From an uncultured Lachnospiraceae bacterium (GTDB lineage Bacteria; Bacillota; Clostridia; Lachnospirales; Lachnospiraceae), in NCBI GenBank assembly GCA_937950565.1, contig CALFCS010000118.1, forward strand, positions 1-39,995: a DNA stretch of 39,995 nucleotides, in the 5' to 3' direction. Positions 33,335 through 39,995 of this stretch are shown here, one piece after another. The position numbers and the translations under genes are program-made. The notes beneath the pieces were generated by a model that saw only the letters and a list, made by a program, of their open reading frames with translations, made no database searches and was not told where the DNA came from. How positions within the stretch are numbered: the first letter of the stretch is position 1; every line of letters starts with the position of its first letter.

Positions 33335-35048
33335 TTCTTTCCTTATCCTCCCTGATATCATCCGGTATCACAACTGTAACCATTGTTCCTTCGCCCGACA
33401 TACTCTGCACATAGAATTGCATTTTTTCCCCATAAAAAATTTGAAGCCTTTGATATATATTTGACATTCCAATTCCATTTCTGCTTTCCCTCGTCCCCAG
33501 ATTCTTCTTTAATTCTTCCAGTCTCTTCACATCCATCCCACAACCATCGTCCATAACTTCAAAAATAAGAAAGCCATCCTCTTTCCTTCTTATCCGCACC
33601 TCTACTGTCCCGCCATCTACTTTCTTCTCAAGCCCATGAAACACTGCATTTTCAACCAACGGCTGTAAGAGAAGTTTTATCATTTTCTTATTCCGGATTT
33701 CCTCTTCCATGAAAATATGAACTTTAATCTTCCCCATGAAACGGCACTTAATAATTTTAGCATATTCCCTGATGTAATTTACTTCTTCCTCCACGGTAAC
33801 GATGTTCTTTCCTTTCACTGCAAAGCGAAACACCTTAGAAAGGGCCATTACAATATCCGCTATAACATCCACATCATAGTATAATGCCATTGCCCGGATA
33901 CAGTCCAGAGTATTATACAAAAAATGGGGGTTGATTTGATTTTGATATGCCAAAATCTGAAGCTGTTTCTTTGCAAGTTCTATCTCATACATCTTCTTCT
34001 GCGACTGCTGGATTTTCCTTACCATCTCTTCTTTTTCATCCAGCATCTGGTTCAGATTTCCTGTCACCGTCTGTAATTCATCCCTGCGCTTTGTGTACAT
34101 TCTTTTTTCAGGTTTTACCGTGACTTCTTTTACAAAAGAAGCCACTGCCCGCATCGGCATAACCATACGTTTGTAACAAAAATATACTAACAATATCATT
34201 AATAAAATAGCCAGCACATAAGCGGCTATAACATAGTTCTTTAAATACCCTTTTCCATCATTCAATTCATTTTCGGGTATCCGGCTGATAATTTTCCAGC
34301 CATTAATACCTGGCTCCTGCATTTCTACATAATATCCGGCACCGCTTTTCATTTTTTCAGGCTCGAGATGCATCATAGCTTTTTTCGTATTCTTTGCAAC
34401 AATCTGATTCGAAGCATCAAGAATATATATCTCTGCATGTTCTGTCACATGTGCATCCTCCAATATGGAATTTAACCCATCCACACCCATTACCATCACA
34501 CACATTCCGATTTTCTGACCATATCTGGCATTATTTAAGTCAAAAACCGGAAGATATACTTTATAGCAGGGAATTCTTGTCTGGTCCAGTTGAATCATAT
34601 TTCCAAATTCCAGCTTGTCTTTTTCCCAGTTTTCAAATTCAAATTCCCCGATATTTTCAACAGAACTCCCCATGTTTGCAATCTGCCGCATATTCGAATC
34701 ATACAGATAAATTCTTAAAATATCTTCTTCCAAAAGCATCGTATTTTGAAAAACATCAACTACTCCTTCATTAAACATAACCCTGTCAACTGAGTCCTGC
34801 CCAAAATAATCATAAATTGTAGGAGAATATATTAATGAAATTGCTATATGGTTCAATGTCTCCCGGAATTCTTCAATTCTGTCCGCTGTCTGTGATAATA
34901 TTTTATGATTTGACTCTAGTATTCCTTTTCTTAACGATTGGTTGATATACCAATTCGTCATCCCAAACGCGCCTGCAAGAACCAGCATAATAATCCCCGC
35001 AAAAATTCCAAGCTGCAGAACCAGACTTTCTCTGATTCTTTTTGTCAT
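33327..35048 (-). CDS. YesM-type sensor histidine kinase (573 aa)
   Basis: I take the ATG at 35048 (MTKRIRESLVLQLG) with AGGAAG upstream; the ATG at 35069 lacks a ribosome site. Layout: transmembrane helix 1 (about 15-35), extracellular Cache-like sensor (about 36-265), transmembrane helix 2 (about 270-292), HAMP and coiled coil (to about 360), His_kinase core with QINPHFLYNTLD (His near 375) and HATPase with LLLQPLVENAVFHG, DDGCGMD and GIGMSNIYQRL. The family phosphorylates its partner response regulator. The sensed molecule is unknown, but the adjacent solute-binding gene overlaps it. Confidence 0.93.
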   Translation of the reverse strand: MTKRIRESLVLQLGIFAGIIMLVLAGAFGMTNWYINQSLRKGILESNHKILSQTADRIEEFRETLNHIAISLIYSPTIYDYFGQDSVDRVMFNEGVVDVFQNTMLLEEDILRIYLYDSNMRQIANMGSSVENIGEFEFENWEKDKLEFGNMIQLDQTRIPCYKVYLPVFDLNNARYGQKIGMCVMVMGVDGLNSILEDAHVTEHAEIYILDASNQIVAKNTKKAMMHLEPEKMKSGAGYYVEMQEPGINGWKIISRIPENELNDGKGYLKNYVIAAYVLAILLMILLVYFCYKRMVMPMRAVASFVKEVTVKPEKRMYTKRRDELQTVTGNLNQMLDEKEEMVRKIQQSQKKMYEIELAKKQLQILAYQNQINPHFLYNTLDCIRAMALYYDVDVIADIVMALSKVFRFAVKGKNIVTVEEEVNYIREYAKIIKCRFMGKIKVHIFMEEEIRNKKMIKLLLQPLVENAVFHGLEKKVDGGTVEVRIRRKEDGFLIFEVMDDGCGMDVKRLEELKKNLGTRESRNGIGMSNIYQRLQIFYGEKMQFYVQSMSGEGTMVTVVIPDDIREDKERNV

Positions 35049-35061
35049 TACTTTCTTCCTT

Positions 35062-36684
35062 TCATTCATTTACTTTTTTTATAAAGCTTCCATATTCCCG
35101 ACAGTTTCTTTTGTAATTTTCATCTAGTATCTGCTTTAATTCCTCGATTCCCGCTTCCTTTAATCCCTTCAGAAAAATCTGATACTGTTGTTCAAATACC
35201 ATCTCGTCGGAAGCCAGAAGAATCTGTGGAAGCTGATTTTTCTTCCAGTCATTAACCGTTGTATTTAAGCTTTTATATTTGCTGTCTGCGGGCAGAAGAG
35301 CCTCCGAAACAGATAACAAAGAGTTATCATAAAACATCGTTTTGTGATTCCTCGCATAGGCAGTCTGAATTTTCATATCCGCCTTTTCAGCACTTCCCTC
35401 TCTGAATGCCGGAAGCATGCTCCGCTCCCACGCAGTGTTCGAAAACATCCACCATGCACCCATACCCGTCTGTCTGCTGTCTGCGAATGCCTTCTCTCCT
35501 TCTTTTGTACGGTGCACATGCCCTTCTTCATCCCGTACATAATGAATGTTTTCATATCCGAACTGCCATAGAAGCATCCCATCTTCACTTGTCATAAAAT
35601 CAATAAATTCTGCAATTTCTTCCGGATTTGAACAGTCTTTTGAGATAAATGTATTCAGCCACCCGGTAGTTGCTCTGTTATTTCTTGCAAGCACAGGCAT
35701 TTTCCCATTCTCTGCAAAAACCGGTCCCGATGCAACCCATTCAAATGGATCGAATCCTGCATTTGCAATATTTCCAATAAAACATAATACTTTACCACTC
35801 GAAATAAGAGATTTAATTTGATCATTATCCATCTTAAACTGTTCCGGCGTTATATAAGAATTACGCACCGCTCTGTTCAAAAAACGAAACACATCCTTCG
35901 TTTCCGGCTGCAGGAAGATATCCTGATAATTACCCTGCCCATCTACATACTCAGCTCCAAACGAACTCATTAAAAATTCCATGGTCATCTGATGATAATC
36001 CATACCATCTATCAAAAGGGGAATTACTTTTTCCCCGTCTTTTGACAGATTCATATTCTGCACTTTCTCGAATGCATCTATCAGCTGCTGTTCCGTGTTC
36101 AATTCTTCCACCGATAGGCCTGCCTGTTGCAATAGTGCTTTATTCCATATAATTGCTCCATTGTAACCATACTCGTTCAACTCTTCATAACATGCCTCTG
36201 CCTTCCATGTATTTCTGGCATCTTCTGAATTGATATGAGAAGCAATTGCATACCAGTCGCCATCCCTCTTTATCTGCTCTCGTTTTGTATCATTCGGATA
36301 ATCTTTCAAAAGATGGGAATCGGGCTTGTATTTTTCCAAAAATTGCTCCATTTTCCACACTTTTCCAGAAGTTATAAGCTGGCTGATGATTGTCGCGTCA
36401 CCGACAGCCATAATATCCGGAAGACTGTCATTTACCAACATCATACTTAACTGTTTGTTTCCTTCCTGCATGGTCACAGTAATATCTAAAGTTAATCCCG
36501 TCTTCTCTGAAATTTCGCCCATAATTGTTCCCTCTGTCGTATCCCATATCGGCGATTTCCAAAATTCCACATCACAATACAGGCTTGCACAAGCGTAATC
36601 TTTGTTTTTTCCTTTTTCCACTTTTTCTCCGCACCCTGTCAGAATAATAATACATATAAGCACAATATATATTTTTTTTCTCAT
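35062..36684 (-). CDS. Solute-binding lipoprotein (extracellular sugar-binding, family 1 type) in the sensor operon (540 aa)
   Basis: The start is the ATG at 36684 (MRKKIYIVLI), with GAGG 9-10 bases upstream; the upstream TTG and ATG give weaker sites. The lipobox LTGC places the lipid on Cys18. The mature protein is of the LplA/YtcQ-like extracellular solute-binding family: LPDIMAVGDATIISQL, GAIIWNKALLQQAGL, AEYVDGQGNY, EFIDFMTSEDG. The length (about 540) suits oligosaccharide binders. No permease genes lie beside it; it overlaps the end of the kinase start region instead. This suggests a sensing or co-receptor role, or partnership with permeases elsewhere. A TATAAT at 36721-36726 precedes it without a clear -35. 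Confidence 0.9.
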   Translation of the reverse strand: MRKKIYIVLICIIILTGCGEKVEKGKNKDYACASLYCDVEFWKSPIWDTTEGTIMGEISEKTGLTLDITVTMQEGNKQLSMMLVNDSLPDIMAVGDATIISQLITSGKVWKMEQFLEKYKPDSHLLKDYPNDTKREQIKRDGDWYAIASHINSEDARNTWKAEACYEELNEYGYNGAIIWNKALLQQAGLSVEELNTEQQLIDAFEKVQNMNLSKDGEKVIPLLIDGMDYHQMTMEFLMSSFGAEYVDGQGNYQDIFLQPETKDVFRFLNRAVRNSYITPEQFKMDNDQIKSLISSGKVLCFIGNIANAGFDPFEWVASGPVFAENGKMPVLARNNRATTGWLNTFISKDCSNPEEIAEFIDFMTSEDGMLLWQFGYENIHYVRDEEGHVHRTKEGEKAFADSRQTGMGAWWMFSNTAWERSMLPAFREGSAEKADMKIQTAYARNHKTMFYDNSLLSVSEALLPADSKYKSLNTTVNDWKKNQLPQILLASDEMVFEQQYQIFLKGLKEAGIEELKQILDENYKRNCREYGSFIKKVNE

Positions 36685-36793
36685 TTTACACATCCTCAAT
36701 TGATTTATTACAACGATTCAATTATAACATCTAAATAGAAAACAGAAAACTCTTTTCTTTAATGTATCCACATTAAAAATACTTCTTCAGGTG

Positions 36794-36823
36794 TTTACAT
36801 TTCTACGCAGTTTTTGTTATACT
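36794..36823 (+). promoter_or_regulatory. Promoter of the truA paralogue
   Basis: TTTACA (36794-36799), an 18-bp spacer and TATACT (36818-36823) lie 54 bp upstream of the start codon. Confidence 0.5.
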
Positions 36824-36843
36824 AAAAATGATTTTATCCAAAT

Positions 36844-36872
36844 AGGAGTGATTTCTAAAACAGGAGTGATTT
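36844..36872 (+). promoter_or_regulatory. Duplicated ribosome binding site before truA
   Basis: AGGAGTGATTT occurs twice, at 36844-36854 and 36862-36872, in the leader; the second copy is 10 bases before the ATG. An exact 11-base duplication of the Shine-Dalgarno region is unusual. Confidence 0.6.
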
Positions 36873-36876
36873 TATA

Positions 36877-37614
36877 ATGAGAAATATAAAACTTACAATA
36901 GAATATGATGGCAGCCGCTATCAAGGATGGACAAGACCCGGGAAAGATACTCTGGGAAATACCGTATCTGCCAAAATTACAGATGTCTTACAGAAAATGA
37001 CTGGGGAATCCCTGACGGAATTTAATTATGGATGCCGCACGGAAGCCGGTGTCCATGCCTTTGCGCAAGTGGTAAACTTTAGAACTACTACAGATATGGA
37101 CACACAGGATATCAAACATTATCTCAACCGCTATCTTCCCATGGATATTGCAATCACTGACGTATGTGAAGTACCGGAACGCTTCCATGCACAGCTCAAC
37201 GCTCTTTCCAAGACTTATGTATACCGGATGACAATCACAGATGTCCCCAGTGTGTTTGACAGGAAGCATACCTTCCACTGCTTTAAAGTGCCGGACAAAA
37301 CTGCCATGCAGCAGGCGGCTCTTATGCTGATTGGAAAGCATGATTTTGAGTGCTTTTCTGATGGGAAGAAATCCAAATCCACCATACGGGAAATTTATAC
37401 CATTGATATTTATGGCAATGAAGAAGAAATGCAGATTCTGATACATGCCAATGATTTTCTCCACAATATGGCACGGACCATCATCGGCACACTGCTGGAT
37501 ATCGGTTTCGGCCTCCGAAAAAAAGAAGATATCGAAGAAATCTTTGCCGGGACAAAAACCGCAAGCCCGGCCTGTGACCCAAAAGGACTATATCTTCAGG
37601 AAATCGAGTATTAA
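36877..37614 (+). CDS. truA: TruA-family tRNA pseudouridine synthase, divergent paralogue with Glu at the catalytic position
   Basis: The 245-residue protein has the TruA fold signatures: IEYDGSRYQGW near the N-terminus, RFHAQLNALSKTYVYRM, HDFECF and FLHNMARTIIGTLLDIG. TruA makes pseudouridine at positions 38-40 of tRNA. The normal motif G-R-T-D-A-G-V-H is here YGCRTEAGVHA, so the invariant Asp is Glu56 (codon GAA), and FLRNM is FLHNM. It stands alone, not with the ecfA/ecfT and rplM genes where the main truA is usual in Firmicutes. It may be a second, altered-specificity or inactive copy. A terminator follows. Confidence 0.88.
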   Translation: MRNIKLTIEYDGSRYQGWTRPGKDTLGNTVSAKITDVLQKMTGESLTEFNYGCRTEAGVHAFAQVVNFRTTTDMDTQDIKHYLNRYLPMDIAITDVCEVPERFHAQLNALSKTYVYRMTITDVPSVFDRKHTFHCFKVPDKTAMQQAALMLIGKHDFECFSDGKKSKSTIREIYTIDIYGNEEEMQILIHANDFLHNMARTIIGTLLDIGFGLRKKEDIEEIFAGTKTASPACDPKGLYLQEIEY

Positions 37615-37639
37615 AAAAACGGGGCATCCCCGTTTTTTT
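37613..37639. terminator. Bidirectional terminator between truA and patatin gene
   Basis: AAAAAAACGGGG, loop CAT and CCCCGTTTTTTT form a perfect 12-bp hairpin ending in T on both strands, between the converging genes. Confidence 0.9.
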
Positions 37640-37647
37640 AACTTCTG

Positions 37648-38508
37648 TTACTTCTCCAGATATTCCATCATTCTCTCATATTCACGCTTCATCAGACAAT
37701 ACCCATGCTCATAAAAATTCATCAACATATCGTAATCCTTTTCCAGACGGGACACTGTTGGAATCAATGGCCGAAGCACAAAAATCTTCCCTTCCTTCTC
37801 CAACTTTTCTACCATTTCTGCCTGACGGTTATATCTGGCATTCCGGCAAATCGTCGTACGCACCAGTTCAGGGTATGATTTATATGCTTTCTGATACATT
37901 TTTGCCATTCCCTTCGTGACCGGCTTCTTCCGGTATTCCGGATTTCTGGTCAGAATCACAACGATTTTCTTATTTCCCAACTTAGATGCCCTTCCTATCG
38001 GAATCGAATCGGCCAGTCCGCCATCCAGATATGGCACACCGTCAATATTTACCATCGGCGAAATAAGCGGCATACTACTGGAAGCACGGCACAGCTTCAT
38101 AAGCCTTTCTTTGTCATTTTTTTCTGTCATATATTCCGCTTTTCCGGTCTCACAGTTTGTCGTAACAATCTCACATTCCATATCGGATGCAAAATACGTG
38201 TCAAAATCAAACGGATAAATTTCTTTCGGATATTTATCAAAAATCATATCCATATCTAAAATACTCTTTTCTTTGATGAACTTGGTAAATCCATAATAAT
38301 AACTGTATTCCTTCTCTTTATGAATCATACAGTCTCTCGTTCTTCCAATCTGCTTTGATACGTAATCCACGCCGTTACAAGATCCTGCTGACACTCCAAT
38401 CACGTGGGAAACATACGTGTCTTTCTCCATCAGGTAATCCAGAACACCAGAAGTAAAGACTCCTCTTGTAGCCCCGCCCTCCAATACCATTGTTGCATTT
38501 ATCATCAT
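37648..38508 (-). CDS. Patatin-like phospholipase family protein (286 aa)
   Basis: The protein has all patatin elements: oxyanion loop EGGATRGVF (residues 10-18), nucleophile Ser40 in GVSAGS and catalytic Asp in the YLDGGLADSIP motif (about 165-175). These enzymes are lipid acyl hydrolases of the cytoplasm or membrane face. There is no signal peptide. The family in Firmicutes is often annotated as a putative esterase; substrates are unknown. The ATG at 38508 has AAGGGG upstream. It converges on truA and is divergent from the ABC-F gene. Confidence 0.9.
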   Translation of the reverse strand: MMINATMVLEGGATRGVFTSGVLDYLMEKDTYVSHVIGVSAGSCNGVDYVSKQIGRTRDCMIHKEKEYSYYYGFTKFIKEKSILDMDMIFDKYPKEIYPFDFDTYFASDMECEIVTTNCETGKAEYMTEKNDKERLMKLCRASSSMPLISPMVNIDGVPYLDGGLADSIPIGRASKLGNKKIVVILTRNPEYRKKPVTKGMAKMYQKAYKSYPELVRTTICRNARYNRQAEMVEKLEKEGKIFVLRPLIPTVSRLEKDYDMLMNFYEHGYCLMKREYERMMEYLEK

Positions 38509-38672
38509 TCATATCCCCTTTCTATCTTGTATTATATACCAGTTTTTTTATTTCGAAAACCATTTTTTCCTTATCTCGCTCTCTGCCTTGCTATTTTTAT
38601 AAAGATTTGTTAAGATAGGCGTTGGAAAAAATGAGCAAATAAAACGTTGATTGAGATAATAAGGAGACAAAC

Positions 38673-39995
38673 ATGATTAGCACAAATAATATTACCTTAC
38701 GCGTCGGTAAAAAAGCATTATTTGAGGATGTAAATATCAAATTTACAGAAGGAAACTGCTATGGACTGATTGGCGCTAACGGCGCAGGAAAATCTACATT
38801 TCTGAAAATCCTTTCCGGACAACTGGAACCCACAAACGGAGAAGTCATTATTACCCCCGGTGAACGTCTCTCTTTCCTGCAGCAGGATCATTTTAAATAT
38901 GACGAATATCCGGTTCTTGATACAGTCATGCTCGGAAATGCCAGACTGTACGAAATTATGAAAGAAAAAGAAATTCTTTATGCAAAAGAAGATTTTACAG
39001 ATGAGGATGGCATCAAAGCCAGTGAATTAGAGGCTGAATTTGCCGCCATGAACGGATGGGAGGCCGAATCTGATGCCGCATCTCTTTTAAATGGTCTCGG
39101 AATCGAAACCGGACTGCACTATGAAATGATGAAGAATCTAAATGGCCCGGAAAAGGTAAAGGTTCTACTCGCACAAGCCTTATTTGGTAACCCGGACATC
39201 CTGCTTCTGGACGAGCCGACCAACCATCTGGACTTGGATGCGATTGCCTGGCTGGAAGAATTCCTGATTAATTTTGACAATACGGTAATTGTAGTTTCTC
39301 ATGACCGTTATTTTTTGAATAAAGTCTGCACGCAGATTGCAGATATTGATTATGGAAAAATTAAACTGTATGCCGGAAACTATGATTTCTGGTATGAATC
39401 CAGCCAGCTTCTTATCAAACAGATGAAGGAAGCAAATAAGAAAAAAGAAGAAAAAATTAAAGAACTACAGGAGTTCATCTCCCGTTTCAGCGCCAATGCT
39501 TCAAAATCAAAGCAGGCAACCTCCAGAAAACGCGCACTGGAAAAAATTCAGCTGGACGATATCCAGCCTTCCAGCCGTAAATACCCTTATATTCACTTTA
39601 AACCGAACCGTGAAATCGGAAATGAAGTTCTGACTGTTGAAGGTTTAAGCAAGACTATAGATGGTGAGAAGATTCTGGACAACATTTCCTTCACATTAAA
39701 CCGTGAAGATAAGGTTGCTTTCGTGGGAAGCAATGAACTGGCAAAAACAACGCTGTTCCAGATTCTTATGGGTGAAATGGAGCCGGATGAAGGCACTTAT
39801 AAATGGGGAATCACAACCTCCCAGGCATATTTTCCACAAGATAACGGAGCGGAATTCGATAATGACAACACTATCGTTGAGTGGCTGACCCAGTATTCAG
39901 AAGAAAAAGATGCTACTTATGTCAGAGGCTTCCTCGGCCGTATGCTTTTTGGTGGAGACGATGGTGTCAAAAGAGTACGAGTCCTCTCCGGTGGA
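38673..39995 (+). CDS. ABC-F family ATPase, cut by right window edge (first 441 aa)
   Basis: The start is the ATG at 38673 with AAGGAG upstream. The first ABC domain has Walker A GANGAGKST, signature LNGPEK where LSGGE/Q is usual, and Walker B LLLDEPTNHLD with the H-loop SHDRYFL. The linker (about 245-300) is a basic helical pair (KKKEEKIKELQEF, then ASKSKQATSRKRALEK). The second domain begins VLTVEGLSK, with Walker A written GSNELAKTT (Ala for the last Gly) and the signature LSGG at the edge. There are no transmembrane segments, so it acts on ribosomes. Resistance or housekeeping role is not decided by this sequence. Confidence 0.92.
   Translation, partial: MISTNNITLRVGKKALFEDVNIKFTEGNCYGLIGANGAGKSTFLKILSGQLEPTNGEVIITPGERLSFLQQDHFKYDEYPVLDTVMLGNARLYEIMKEKEILYAKEDFTDEDGIKASELEAEFAAMNGWEAESDAASLLNGLGIETGLHYEMMKNLNGPEKVKVLLAQALFGNPDILLLDEPTNHLDLDAIAWLEEFLINFDNTVIVVSHDRYFLNKVCTQIADIDYGKIKLYAGNYDFWYESSQLLIKQMKEANKKKEEKIKELQEFISRFSANASKSKQATSRKRALEKIQLDDIQPSSRKYPYIHFKPNREIGNEVLTVEGLSKTIDGEKILDNISFTLNREDKVAFVGSNELAKTTLFQILMGEMEPDEGTYKWGITTSQAYFPQDNGAEFDNDNTIVEWLTQYSEEKDATYVRGFLGRMLFGGDDGVKRVRVLSGG

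Overview
The window looks like part of a chromosome from a Gram-positive, low-GC gut-type anaerobe of the Clostridia, most likely Lachnospiraceae. This is inferred from the housekeeping gene order (ylxM-ffh-rpsP-khpA-rimM-trmD and rplS-lepB-rbgA-lepB-rnhB-yraN), clear AGGAGG ribosome binding sites, surface proteins with SLH and isopeptide-type domains, YesM/YesN-type two-component genes and the AT-rich intergenic DNA. No species can be named from sequence alone.

Layout. Positions 1-4529 (minus) hold a very large secreted adhesin of the SpaA/FctA isopeptide type. It runs off the left edge and is interrupted by a single in-frame TAG at 3273-3275. A tRNA-Thr(CGT) follows, then a minus-strand housekeeping block (4947-10333): MscS channel, PgeF, YraN, RNase HII, two LepB signal peptidases around RbgA, and ribosomal protein L19. 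Positions 10481-16223 carry a tightly coupled five-gene operon: a TasA/CalY-like protein, a TasA-like protein with a C-terminal sorting-type signal, a SipW-type (Ser/His) signal peptidase, a second small TasA-like protein, and a 967-residue von Willebrand A surface protein. I read it as a candidate cell-surface fibre system. Next come an Rpn-type PD-(D/E)XK nuclease flanked by imperfect direct repeats, and a divergent zinc-ribbon membrane protein / Cro-type regulator pair around a perfect palindrome. These accessory genes sit between trmD (18735-19469) and rplS, which are usually adjacent in Firmicutes, so about 8 kb appears to have been inserted into a conserved operon.

Positions 18735-23230 (minus) are the trmD-rimM-khpA-rpsP-ffh-ylxM block, led by a cytosolic subtilase. 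A short plus-strand run follows: a J-domain protein, a 54-residue cysteine-rich microprotein and a pair of unknown genes, with one small minus-strand gene among them. A hotdog thioesterase (minus) comes next.

Positions 25816-36684 (minus) form a polysaccharide locus: an SLH-anchored GH97 glycosidase, an SLH-anchored PL11 rhamnogalacturonan lyase, and an overlapping operon of solute-binding lipoprotein, YesM-type sensor kinase and YesN-type AraC response regulator. By analogy with the Bacillus yes genes this suggests pectin (rhamnogalacturonan I) sensing and surface digestion. No transporter permeases are present in the window. The right end has a divergent TruA paralogue with Glu at the catalytic Asp position, a patatin-like phospholipase (minus) and an ABC-F ATPase cut by the window edge.
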